Part shown: positions 50,050 to 60,893 of the stretch, piece after piece
Numbering within the stretch: position 1 is the stretch's first letter
Layout of the letters: each line of letters starts with the position of its first letter
Program-made: the position numbers and the translations under genes
Notes under the pieces: generated by a model
The model's input: the letters and a program-made list of their open reading frames with translations, nothing else
The model's database searches: none
Told to the model about the DNA's origin: nothing
Source: Mycolicibacterium pyrenivorans
GTDB taxonomy: Bacteria; Actinomycetota; Actinomycetes; Mycobacteriales; Mycobacteriaceae
NCBI RefSeq assembly: GCF_025821625.1
Contig: NZ_JACKSH010000269.1
Location: 1 to 64,000, forward strand
Reading direction: 5' to 3'
Length of the DNA stretch: 64,000 nt

Positions 50050-51515
50050 GAATCCGGTGGCGACCTGCCGTCGCCGCCGCGGTGGCGGTGAGTGCCGTCG
50101 TCTCCTGCTCGTCGAGTGCCCCGGCACCCGCCCCGGCGCTGGGTCCCTTGCTCGCGGACAAGGTGACCGTCGACGGCGTCTACCGCCATCTCGTGGAGCT
50201 GCAGAAGATCGCCGACGTCAACGACGGGAACCGCGCCGACGGCACGCCGGGGCACCAGGCCAGCGTCGACTATCTCGCACGCCTGCTGCGCGACAGGGGG
50301 TTCGAGGTTCAGACCCCGGAGTTCCAGCGCCTCTCGGGATCCCGCGGCGGTAAGCCCGCGCTCACCGTCTCGGGTCGCGATCACCGGGTGGAGCAGGCGT
50401 CGTTGCTGACCACCACACCGCCGGGAGGGTTGCGTGCCCTCACCCTGCGGCCCGGCAGGCCCGCCGGATGCACGGTGGCCGACTACGGGGCCGCGTCGGT
50501 CGAGGGCGCCATCGCCGTGGTCGACGACAGCGGGTGCTCGATCGTCGACAAGCAGGCCGCCGCGCTCGCCGAGGGTGCGGTGGGGATGCTCGTGGTCAGC
50601 CGGGCCAGCCCGACAAAGCCGGTCGGTGCGCCACCGAGCCTGTTCTCGCCGGGCTACTACAACCACCTGACGGTGCCGGTCGGCATCATCGACCCGACCG
50701 CGGATGCGGCGCTGCGCCGGACCGACGCTCCGGTGACCCTGCTGCTCGACAACGAACCGGTGATGACCACTTCGCGGAATGTGATCGCGCAGACCAGGTC
50801 CGGTGACACCGACAACGTCGTCGCCGTCGGTGCGCACCTCGACAGCGTGCGGTCGGGCCCCGGCATCAACGACAACGGCTCCGGGGTCGCCGCGGTGCTG
50901 GAGACCGCGCTGCAGCTCGGCCCCGAACCGGCGGCGGGAAACACCGTGATGTTCGCGTTCTGGGGTGCCGAGGAGATCTCGACCGACGGGTCCACGGACT
51001 ACGTGCGCTCGTTGACCGGCGAGCAACTCGACGACATAGCGCTGTACCTGAACTTCGACATGATCGCGTCACCCAACGCGGGTTACTTCACCGACGACGG
51101 GGATCAGTCCGCGCAACCCGGTCCCGAGATCGACGCCGCGCCCGACGGGTCGGCCGGCATCGAGCGCACGCTGGCGGGCCGGCTCAATCTGGCCGGGGTG
51201 CGGCCCGCGGACGTGCCGCTGGGCAGAAACACCGACTATGCGCCCTTCCTGGCCGCCGGCATCCCGATCGGGGGACTCACCACGGGCTCGTCGCAGCCGA
51301 AGACAGAAGTGCAGGAACGTCTTTGGGGAGGCCGGGCAGGGATCGCCTTCGATCCCGGTTACCACACGGGTCGGGACACCATCGACAACGTCGACCGCGA
51401 CGCGCTGGGGATCATGGCCGCCGCCGTCGCCTTCGCGGTGGGGACCTACGCCCAGTCGACAGACGGTGTCAACGGGGTGCCGCCGCGGGACCAGCGGCAC
51501 CGGCGTACGCCCTAA
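50046..51515 (+). CDS. Second M28 lipoprotein aminopeptidase, tandem paralog of lpqL
   Basis: A 489-residue paralog with the same plan: signal peptide, Cys lipobox AVVSC, PA-like insert and M28 domain with GAHLDSV, NDNGSG, GAEEIST, NFDMIASPNAG and PGYHTGRDT. The PA part lacks the PFGAKQ cysteines pattern in detail (DDSGCSIVDKQA). ATG 50046 overlaps the lpqL stop. It occupies the place of lpqM in M. tuberculosis, but whether it is LpqM itself needs alignment; the M28 motifs make it an LpqL duplicate. Confidence 0.9.
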   Translation: MRIRWRPAVAAAVAVSAVVSCSSSAPAPAPALGPLLADKVTVDGVYRHLVELQKIADVNDGNRADGTPGHQASVDYLARLLRDRGFEVQTPEFQRLSGSRGGKPALTVSGRDHRVEQASLLTTTPPGGLRALTLRPGRPAGCTVADYGAASVEGAIAVVDDSGCSIVDKQAAALAEGAVGMLVVSRASPTKPVGAPPSLFSPGYYNHLTVPVGIIDPTADAALRRTDAPVTLLLDNEPVMTTSRNVIAQTRSGDTDNVVAVGAHLDSVRSGPGINDNGSGVAAVLETALQLGPEPAAGNTVMFAFWGAEEISTDGSTDYVRSLTGEQLDDIALYLNFDMIASPNAGYFTDDGDQSAQPGPEIDAAPDGSAGIERTLAGRLNLAGVRPADVPLGRNTDYAPFLAAGIPIGGLTTGSSQPKTEVQERLWGGRAGIAFDPGYHTGRDTIDNVDRDALGIMAAAVAFAVGTYAQSTDGVNGVPPRDQRHRRTP

Positions 51516-52777
51516 TCGCGCTGTCTGAAGCCCAGCAGGCGCATGCCGTGATAGATGAGCAACGCGGCGATCGAACCTAGGGCGATGCCGGTGAACGTCA
51601 GACTGCCTGCCTGCCAGGTGAAGTCGGCAATGCCGATGATCAGCGGAATGGCGGCGGTCATCTGATTGACGGGCTTGGAGAAGTCGACGTGGTTGGTCAG
51701 CCAGATCCGCACGCCGAGGATGCCGACCAGGCCGTACAGCACCACCGTGGCCCCGCCGAGCACGCCCGCCGGGACCGCCGAGATCGTCGCACCCACCTTG
51801 GGGCACAACGACAACACGATCGCCACCGCCGCGGCGACCCAGTACGCCGCGGTCGAGTAGACGCGCGTCGCCGCCATGACCCCGATGTTCTCGGCGTACG
51901 TCGTCGTGGCAGACCCGCCGCCGAAGCCTGCCAGCGTGGTGGCGACCCCGTCGGCGGCCAGGGCACGGCCCATCAGCGGATCCATGTCGGTGCGGGTCAT
52001 CTGGCCGACCGACTTGACGTGGCCGATGTTCTCGGCGATCAGCGCGGTCACCGCTGGCAGGAACATCGGCAGCACCGCGAGCGAGAAGGTCGGTGTCTGG
52101 AACTCGGGCAGGCCGATCCAGGGCGCGGACGCGATGCCGGAGGTGTCCACGTCGCCGAGGAGCAGGGCGAGCAGGTAACCCGCGGCCACGGCTAGGAAGA
52201 TCGCGAGCCTGCCGATCATCCCGCGGAAGAACGCGAGCGCGGCGACGAGCAGGACCAGCGTGACGAAACCGAGCAGCGGGCCCGCCTCGAAGTTCGTCTT
52301 CGCCGCGGGTGCCAGGTTGAAGCCGATCAGCGCGACGATCGCGCCCGTCACCACGGGCGGCAGGGTGAGGTCCAGCCATCGGGTGCCTGCGAGGTGAACG
52401 ATGCCACCGACGAGGATGAGCAGAACGCCGACCGCGACGATGCCGCCGAGCGCACTGCCGGTGCCCTGCGCCGCGACCGCAGCGGTGACCGGCGCGATGA
52501 CCGAGAAGCTGGATCCGAGATAGCTCGGCAGCCGGTTACCGGTGATCAGCAGGAACAGGATGGTTCCCACGCCGGAGAACAGCAGCGTGGTGGCCGGCGG
52601 GAAACCGGTGAGCACGGGGACCAGGAACGTGGCGCCGAACATGGCCACCACGTGCTGAGCTCCCAGGCCCAGGGTGCTCAGCCAGCTCAGGCGTTCGTCG
52701 GGGGCGACGACGAAGTCGGGGTCGGACCGCGACTCGACCGGCTTCCAGGCAAGGTTCACCATGCGACTAGACACCAT
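51512..52777 (-). CDS. Nucleobase:cation symporter, uracil permease-like (NCS2)
   Basis: A 421-residue membrane protein of the UraA/NAT family with about 14 segments. Motifs are QHVVAMFGATFLVPVLTG at the first helix, IAENIGHVKSVG and TYAENIGVMAATRVYS, where the glutamates bind uracil and protons. It should import uracil or xanthine. ATG 52777 overlaps the APC stop; MVNLAW (52762) is an alternative. The tail meets the M28 gene end to end. Confidence 0.9.
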   Translation of the reverse strand: MVSSRMVNLAWKPVESRSDPDFVVAPDERLSWLSTLGLGAQHVVAMFGATFLVPVLTGFPPATTLLFSGVGTILFLLITGNRLPSYLGSSFSVIAPVTAAVAAQGTGSALGGIVAVGVLLILVGGIVHLAGTRWLDLTLPPVVTGAIVALIGFNLAPAAKTNFEAGPLLGFVTLVLLVAALAFFRGMIGRLAIFLAVAAGYLLALLLGDVDTSGIASAPWIGLPEFQTPTFSLAVLPMFLPAVTALIAENIGHVKSVGQMTRTDMDPLMGRALAADGVATTLAGFGGGSATTTYAENIGVMAATRVYSTAAYWVAAAVAIVLSLCPKVGATISAVPAGVLGGATVVLYGLVGILGVRIWLTNHVDFSKPVNQMTAAIPLIIGIADFTWQAGSLTFTGIALGSIAALLIYHGMRLLGFRQRD

Positions 52778-54002
52778 GACGGCGTCTGCCGCCAGCCAAG
52801 TAGGTGAGCATGCCCACCAGCACCACCGCCGTTCCCGCCAGGACCGCGGTCACCGGAAGCGTGGCCGCCAGTACGAGGCAACCGACCAGCCCGATCGCGG
52901 GCAGCACCCGGCCCGCGTCCAGTGTCAGTGCCGACGCGTTGGCGATCGCGTAATAGAGCAGCACCCCGAACGACGAGAAGCCGATGGCGCTGCGCACATC
53001 GACCACGGCGGCGAGCAGCGCCACGGCGATGCCGACGGCCAGTTCGGCACGGTACGGCGTCCGGTGACGCGGATGCACGGCCGCCAGCAGATGCGGCAGG
53101 TGGCGGTCGCGGGCCATCGCCAGCGTGGTCCGAGAGACACCGAGCAGCAGCGCGAGCAGGGCTCCCAGCGCTCCGATCGCGGCGCCGACGCCGACCACCG
53201 GCACGAGTGCCGGGAAGCCGGCGGCGCGCACCGCCTCCGACAGGGGCGCGTCGGCCGCGGCCAGCCCCGCGCTGCCCAACTGCGCGAGCACCGCGACGGC
53301 CACCGCCGCGTACCCGACCAAAGCGATCCCGAGGGCGAGCGGAACGGCGCGGGGAATCGTCTTCTCCGGATCCCGAACCTCTTCACCGAGCGTCGCGATC
53401 CGCGCGTACCCGGCGAAGGCGAAGAACAGCAGACCGGCCGCCTGCAGCACGCCCAGGCCGGTGCCGTCGGGAACCAACCGGGACGAGTCGACGTCGCCGA
53501 AGCCGAGCACGACCACCACCACCATCGCCAGCACCGCAAGGACCAGGGCCACGATGACGCGGGTGAGCAGTGCGGACTTCTGGATTCCCGCGTAGCCGAG
53601 GGCCGTCAGCGCGACCACCGATGCCACCGCCACCGCCTTGGCGTACTCCGGCCACACGTAGTAACCCACGGTCAGCGCCATCGCCGCGCACGACGCCGTC
53701 TTGCCGACGACGAAACTCCATCCCGCGGTGTGGCCCCAGAACGGGCCGAGGCGTTCGCGGCCGTACACGTAGGTGCCGCCCGACTCCGGGTAACGGGCGG
53801 CCAGCCGGGCCGAGGACATCGCATTGCAGAACGCCACCACGGCCGCCACCGCCAGCGCGATGAGCAGTCCGGACCCGGCTGCCGCGGCCGCCGGTGCGAG
53901 CGCGACGAAGATCCCCGCTCCGACCATGGAGCCGAGGCCGATGGTGACGGTGTCGAAGGTGCCGAGCCGTCGCTGCAGATCCGGTCCGTCCGGGGAGCGC
54001 AC
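52767..54002 (-). CDS. APC-family amino acid/polyamine permease
   Basis: A 411-residue transporter of about 12 helices. TVTIGLGSMVGAGIFVAL in TM1 (GSMVGAGIF) is the APC unwound-helix substrate motif, ARYPESGGTYVYGRE sits after TM2, and FFAFAGYARIATLGEEVRDPEKTIPRA is the TM6-loop region. GTG 54002 lies 32 bases from the divergent double-TetR gene, a likely regulator. Runs into the uracil permease gene by 11 bases. Confidence 0.9.
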   Translation of the reverse strand: MRSPDGPDLQRRLGTFDTVTIGLGSMVGAGIFVALAPAAAAAGSGLLIALAVAAVVAFCNAMSSARLAARYPESGGTYVYGRERLGPFWGHTAGWSFVVGKTASCAAMALTVGYYVWPEYAKAVAVASVVALTALGYAGIQKSALLTRVIVALVLAVLAMVVVVVLGFGDVDSSRLVPDGTGLGVLQAAGLLFFAFAGYARIATLGEEVRDPEKTIPRAVPLALGIALVGYAAVAVAVLAQLGSAGLAAADAPLSEAVRAAGFPALVPVVGVGAAIGALGALLALLLGVSRTTLAMARDRHLPHLLAAVHPRHRTPYRAELAVGIAVALLAAVVDVRSAIGFSSFGVLLYYAIANASALTLDAGRVLPAIGLVGCLVLAATLPVTAVLAGTAVVLVGMLTYLAGGRRRHGV

Positions 54003-54018
54003 GGCGTGATCATAGGTC

Positions 54019-54026
54019 CGATATCG
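54019..54026. promoter_or_regulatory. CGATATCG palindrome between permease and double-TetR gene
   Basis: CGATATCG is a perfect 8-bp palindrome in the 32-bp gap of the divergent genes. It is a possible site for the tandem-TetR protein, but the short length makes it weak. Confidence 0.3.
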
Positions 54027-54034
54027 TGGGCGCC

Positions 54035-55273
54035 ATGGCGCGCACCGCCGGAGACGGTGATGGCCGTGATGTCAGCGGCATCCGACGCAGGCCGAAGGAT
54101 CGGAAGGCGCAGATCGCGCGCGCGTCCGCCGAGGCGTTCAGCGCGCTGGGCTACCACGGTGTCAGCATGGAGACCATCGCCTCGAGGGTCGGGATCTCGG
54201 CGGCCGCGCTGTACCGGCACTACTCGAGCAAGTACGAACTCTTCCGCGGCGCGGTCCTCAACCTCGGCCAGCAGCTCGTGGACTGCACCGCCCAGGTAGA
54301 CGGTGCCGACCCTCAGCAGGTGCTCGACCAGTTGGTGTCGGCGCTCATCGAGACCGCGATGGCCAACCGGTCATCGGGAGGCCTCTACCGGTGGGAAGCC
54401 CGGTATCTGCATGGTGAGGACCAGGCCATGCTCAACGACCAGCTGCGCACCGTGCACGAGCGGATTCATCGCCCCCTGACGGCGCTGCGCCCCGAGCTGA
54501 CGTCGCGGCAACGCTTCACGCTGTCGACGGCGGTGCTCTCGATTGTCGGCAGCATCGTCGACCATCGGGCCAAGCTGCCCGCCGCCCAGGTGCACGATCT
54601 GTTGACCCAGCTCGTCCGCACGGCGCTGTCCGTCGACCTGCCCGACGTGCCCGAGCATCAGGAACCCGAGGTCGCACCCCGACGAGTCGAGCCATCCAAG
54701 TACGAAGCGCTGCTGACCGAGTCGATGAGGCTGTTCAACCTCAACGGCTATCGCGAAACCAGCATGGACGACATCGCCTCAGCGGTCGGGATGCCGACTT
54801 CCGGTATCTACAAGTACTTCTCGGGAAAGAGTGACATCCTCGCCGCGGCGTTCCGCCGTGCCTCCGATCGGCTGTCCGCCGAACTGTCGACGATCGTCGC
54901 GACGGTCAGCGACCCCGAGGAGGCGCTGGCAACCGTGATCGACGCCTACGTGACGCGGTCCTTCGCACAACCCGAACTCGAGAATGTCTACTACTGCGAA
55001 CGGCTCAATCTCAGCGCGGCCGACCAGCGAATACTGCGCGACCTGCAGCGGTCGACGGTCGAGTCGTGGGTCGAGCTCATGGGCGCGGTGCGCCCGGAAT
55101 GGACGCCCGCACAGTCGCGTTTCGCCGTGCACGCCGCCACGTCGCTGGTCATCGACCTCGGCCGGCTGATGCGCTACTCGAACTCGCACGAGGCCAGGAC
55201 GACGGTGGAACGGCTGGTGGATGTGACGCTGCTCGGGCGCTACCGGTTGCGCACCGCGCTGCCGACCAAGTAG
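54035..55273 (+). CDS. Double TetR-domain regulator (Mce3R-like)
   Basis: A 412-residue protein with two complete TetR units in one chain. The first HTH is at about 25-70 (SMETIASRVGISAAALYRHY), followed by its helical domain, and a second HTH is at about 222-270 (SMDDIASAVGMPTSGIYKYF) with its own domain. M. tuberculosis Mce3R (406 residues), a repressor of lipid and mce3 genes, has this rare layout; close descent is inference. It would bind DNA as a pseudo-dimer, so the operator need not be symmetric. ATG 54035 is used. The end overlaps the small membrane gene by 34 bases on the other strand. Confidence 0.92.
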   Translation: MARTAGDGDGRDVSGIRRRPKDRKAQIARASAEAFSALGYHGVSMETIASRVGISAAALYRHYSSKYELFRGAVLNLGQQLVDCTAQVDGADPQQVLDQLVSALIETAMANRSSGGLYRWEARYLHGEDQAMLNDQLRTVHERIHRPLTALRPELTSRQRFTLSTAVLSIVGSIVDHRAKLPAAQVHDLLTQLVRTALSVDLPDVPEHQEPEVAPRRVEPSKYEALLTESMRLFNLNGYRETSMDDIASAVGMPTSGIYKYFSGKSDILAAAFRRASDRLSAELSTIVATVSDPEEALATVIDAYVTRSFAQPELENVYYCERLNLSAADQRILRDLQRSTVESWVELMGAVRPEWTPAQSRFAVHAATSLVIDLGRLMRYSNSHEARTTVERLVDVTLLGRYRLRTALPTK

Positions 55274-55506
55274 AGCCCGTAGCCGGCCAGCCCCACCAGT
55301 GCCAGCTTGCGTGTCTTCTGGGCGGCCAGCCCAAGCCCGACGGCGGTCTCGATGGCACCGTCGATGTACACGTACTGCCGGGTGTTCGTGGGGAATATCG
55401 GCTTGGTGATGCCCTCGAACAACTGCGGGACGACGAAGTGCGACAGTCCGGCGCCCGCCAGCGCGAGCCCCGTCACGGTCGCGGCACGCGAATTCTCTTT
55501 CGGCAC
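55240..55506 (-). CDS. Small membrane protein, DoxX-like
   Basis: An 88-residue protein with hydrophobic stretches at about 10-30, 48-62 and 68-84, and a conserved-looking middle, SHFVVPQLFEGITKPIFP. This resembles a short relative of DoxX-type membrane proteins, an inference. It lies 11 bases downstream of the flavin monooxygenase on the same strand, so it may form an operon. Cannot assign function. Confidence 0.7.
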   Translation of the reverse strand: MPKENSRAATVTGLALAGAGLSHFVVPQLFEGITKPIFPTNTRQYVYIDGAIETAVGLGLAAQKTRKLALVGLAGYGLYLVGSAVRNR

Positions 55507-55517
55507 TGAGGGTCCTC

Positions 55518-57005
55518 CTAGTTGAACTGATAGTCGCTGACCGGGAAGCTGGAGGCTTCCCGGATCGCGGCCTTGGTCGAGGTGGGGCGCAACAGCGTCG
55601 GTTCCCCGCTGGGGTTGAAATAGTACGACCTCGCGGATGCGCAGTCGCCATTGGTGAAGATCGAATCGCCGAGCAGCTCGGTCATCCGGTCCAGGTAACG
55701 GGTGTTGGCTTCCTCGGTGATCTCGAAAGTCGTTGCGTCACGGCGCTTCACCTCGCCGAAGAGCCGATCCATGTGCCGCATCTGGTACTCCATCGTGTTG
55801 AAGAAGTTCAACCCGAGGAACGCGTAAGGGCTCGCCAGGGACAGGTAGTTGGGGAACAGCGGCATCGAGACACCGTGATAGGCCTGGAATCTGGTGTCAC
55901 GCCACCATTTGCCGAGGTTGCGCCCCTGCCGTCCGATCACCTCGATCGCGGGGAAGTTGGCCTCCCACAGGTCGAAACCGGTGGCGAGCACCAGGGTGTC
56001 GATGACGGTCTTGGTGCCGTCGTTGGAAACGATGCCGTCGGCCTCGATGCGGGCGATCCCGCTGTCCTGGAGGTGGACATGCGGCTTGGTGAACGTGCGG
56101 TAGTAGCTGTTGGAGAAGGTGGGGCGCTTGCACCCGAAGTCGTAGTCGGGGGTGAGCCTTGCACGCAGTTCCTTGTCGCGGATCGACACGAACCGGTGCA
56201 TCTTGGCGAGGTCGCCCGCGGCGATGTTGAACCGGCCGCGGGTGACCTGGTAGTGGACGACGCCGATCGACACGAACATCTCGTAGAGGGCGTCGGTCAC
56301 GGCGCGGATGACCCGCTGTGTCAGCGGTACCCGAGCGAAGAGTCGCTTGGCGCTCTCGGAGAAGCGGAAGTCGGCCTTGGGCACCACCCAGATCGGCGTC
56401 CGTTGGTACACGGTGAGATCAGCTGTCTTCTTCGCCAACTCCGGGATGAGCTGCACTGCGGTGGCGCCGGTGCCGATGAGCCCGACTCGGTCACCCGTCG
56501 GGTCGTAGGAGTCGTCCCAGGCGGTGGTGTGGATGATCCGGCCGTCGAACTCCGTGATCCCCGGGATGTCGGGGACGTGCGGTTGAGACAGGAAACCCGT
56601 GGCGGTGATGAGAAAACGGGTCGAGACGGTCTCGCCGTCGCCGAGGGCGACGCGCCACTGTTTGGCGTCCTCGTCCCACCGCGCGCTCTCGACCGTCGTG
56701 CTGAACCGCATGTGGCGACGTACGTCGTATTTGTCGGCGACGTCGTCGGCGTACTGCTTGATCTCGTTGCCGGTGGAGAAGAGCCGTGACCAGTTCGGAT
56801 TCGGCTCGAAGAAGTACGAGTAGGTGGTGGTGGGAACGTCCACGGCCAGGCCGGGGTAATGGTTGACGTACCACGTCCCGCCGAGGTCGTCCTCGCGGTC
56901 CAGGATCACGAAGTTCTCGTAACCCATCCGTTTGAGCTGGATCGCGGCGCCGATACCTGCAAACCCGGCGCCCACGATGACCACGTCGAGATGCTCCGAA
57001 GTCAT
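55518..57005 (-). CDS. Flavin-containing (Baeyer-Villiger type) monooxygenase
   Basis: A 495-residue enzyme binding FAD through VVIVGAGFAGIGAAIQL (near 9-25) and NADPH through GLIGTGATAVQLIPEL. The fingerprint FDGRIIHTTAWDD replaces the classical FxGxxxHxxxWP, changing Pro to Asp. GGTWYVNHYPG after the FAD loop is typical for BVMO proteins. ATG 57005. It could oxidise ketones or sulfides with NADPH and O2. Neighbours are a small membrane protein and the double-TetR regulator, which may control it. Confidence 0.9.
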   Translation of the reverse strand: MTSEHLDVVIVGAGFAGIGAAIQLKRMGYENFVILDREDDLGGTWYVNHYPGLAVDVPTTTYSYFFEPNPNWSRLFSTGNEIKQYADDVADKYDVRRHMRFSTTVESARWDEDAKQWRVALGDGETVSTRFLITATGFLSQPHVPDIPGITEFDGRIIHTTAWDDSYDPTGDRVGLIGTGATAVQLIPELAKKTADLTVYQRTPIWVVPKADFRFSESAKRLFARVPLTQRVIRAVTDALYEMFVSIGVVHYQVTRGRFNIAAGDLAKMHRFVSIRDKELRARLTPDYDFGCKRPTFSNSYYRTFTKPHVHLQDSGIARIEADGIVSNDGTKTVIDTLVLATGFDLWEANFPAIEVIGRQGRNLGKWWRDTRFQAYHGVSMPLFPNYLSLASPYAFLGLNFFNTMEYQMRHMDRLFGEVKRRDATTFEITEEANTRYLDRMTELLGDSIFTNGDCASARSYYFNPSGEPTLLRPTSTKAAIREASSFPVSDYQFN

Positions 57006-57027
57006 GGTGGAGACGGTACCCGAGGTA

Positions 57028-57600
57028 TCAGCCTTTTATGGACCCGGTCCGGGGCGGGTCGAGCGTGGCGATGCAGATCACAGCGCGGTCCCCGTCCTCC
57101 CATGTCTCGGCGGTCGGGTAGAGGACGTAGAGCTGAACCGAGTCGTCGGTCATGGACGCGGGCGAGTAGGAGGCAAGTTCGGGGCTGCATCTCTTGTGGT
57201 ACGCCTCGACCGCTTCCCGCCCGGGGAAGTCGCCGTCGGGCATCAAGAGCACGGCGAACACCTCGCCGGCATGCTGCTGGTCACATCCGATGGTCTGGAC
57301 CCGGGCCACCTGGTCGCCGCCGGGGATCTCGGCGAGGCAGTCGCCGACCTTGACGTCGGTGGCCGTCACGTTGCCGTCGCCGAACGCCTGCAGCAGGATC
57401 ACCGCCCCGATGACGACCGCCGCCAGGACCGCGAGCACCAGGGCGGCGATCACCCACCCCTTCCCCTTCTTCTTCGGGGGCGGGGGTGCGGGGAAGCCGC
57501 CGGGCTGCCCACCCTGGTACGGCTGCGGAGGCGGCGGTGGGTACCCCCCGCCCGGTGGCGGACCGTAGGGCGGCGGCGGGGGTGGTGGCGCGGTCATCAC
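57028..57600 (-). CDS. Pro-rich membrane protein with septum-formation-type outside domain
   Basis: A 190-residue protein: a proline-glycine rich cytosolic start (residues 1-42), one membrane helix after KKKGKG (47-72), and an outside domain (80-190) with paired cysteines (VGDCLAEI, TIGCDQQHAGEVFAV, KRCSPEL, AVICIA). The HAGEVFAV and cysteine pattern match the actinobacterial septum formation-like domain of unknown function. ATG 57600. It lies 11 bases downstream of the hydrolase gene on the same strand, so it may be the end of the thiC operon. Confidence 0.78.
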   Translation of the reverse strand: MMTAPPPPPPPYGPPPGGGYPPPPPQPYQGGQPGGFPAPPPPKKKGKGWVIAALVLAVLAAVVIGAVILLQAFGDGNVTATDVKVGDCLAEIPGGDQVARVQTIGCDQQHAGEVFAVLLMPDGDFPGREAVEAYHKRCSPELASYSPASMTDDSVQLYVLYPTAETWEDGDRAVICIATLDPPRTGSIKG

Positions 57601-57611
57601 GTGACGATAGC

Positions 57612-58294
57612 TCAGCCGAGCAACGCAAGTGCCGCGTCGACGGCAAGTGCCGGAACATCGAGTTTCTTTGACACGAGATCGTGGCGGGCGCCGGTGATCT
57701 CGACGATCGCGGTGGCGGCGGCGACGAGGGCCGCGGCCGGGCGGAGCTCATCGAGGCTGCCGAACGGGTCGGCGGTTCCGTGGGTGAAGACCGTCGGGAC
57801 CGTGATGCGCGGAAGATGCTCGGTGCGTGCCCGTTCCGGCTTCCCGGGCGGATGCAGCGGGTAGGAGAACAGGGTGAGCACGTCGAGGTCCAGCCCGTCG
57901 GCGCTAGCCGGATTGCCGACTCCGTCGGCGGCAGCCGAATTGCCGACTCCGTCGGCGACAGCCATCGAGGTGAGGCGTCCGCCATAGGAGTGACCGCCCG
58001 CAACCACGGGGACGTTCGGGCCGTCGACCAGCGCCCGGACGGTGGCCACCGCCTCGACGATGCCCGCGCGGTCGGTGGTCGCCGAACCCGACGGCGGGCC
58101 TTTGGGTCTGCGCCGCCGATAGGGCAGGTTGTAGCGCACCGCGAGCCACCCGCGTCGCGACCATTCGTCGCAGATCGCCTTGAGCAGCGGGGATTCCCGG
58201 CTGCCCCCGGCGCCGTGCGTCAGTGCGACGACGCCGGTGGGGGCGCCGTCGGGTTGGTGCGCGACGCCCCCGATCTCGGGGATCTCGACGAGGG

Positions 58295-58298
<4 letters not shown>
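57612..58298 (-). CDS. Alpha/beta hydrolase, dienelactone hydrolase-like (Rv0421c-like)
   Basis: A 228-residue enzyme with Ser nucleophile in GGHSYGGRLTS near 96-106, oxyanion HGAGGSRESP near 29, an acid in THGTADPFG and the His in GARHDLVS. The position after thiD matches Rv0421c. It contains a 9-residue tandem repeat (ADGVGNSAA, ADGVGNPAS, then ADGLDLD) from a 27-bp duplication in the lid region. ATG 58298 overlaps the thiD stop as ATGA. Confidence 0.87.
57912..57965. repeat. 27-bp in-frame tandem duplication inside the hydrolase gene
   Basis: Copies at 57912-57938 and 57939-57965 differ at three positions. They encode the repeated DGVGN motif, a nine-residue unit. Being a multiple of three it keeps the frame. 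A likely slippage product. Confidence 0.8.
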
Positions 58299-60781
<2,483 letters not shown>

Positions 60782-60835
60782 TTGACGGTGCCACGCTATC
60801 GCAGCCGATGTGCGCAGGGAACCGTGCCTGGCGAA

Positions 60836-60865
60836 TTGCCCGGAGATGATTTGAATAGCTAATAT
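60836..60865 (+). promoter_or_regulatory. Promoter candidate for the MFS gene
   Basis: TTGCCC (60836-60841) and TAATAT (60860-60865) are separated by 18 bases, in a locally AT-rich strip 29 bases before the MFS start. CGAGGTGATG supplies the ribosome site. The AT-rich segment TAGCTAATATATG may also bind a regulator. Confidence 0.35.
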
Positions 60866-60893
60866 ATGTATTTTCTCTTGCGAGGTGATGTAG

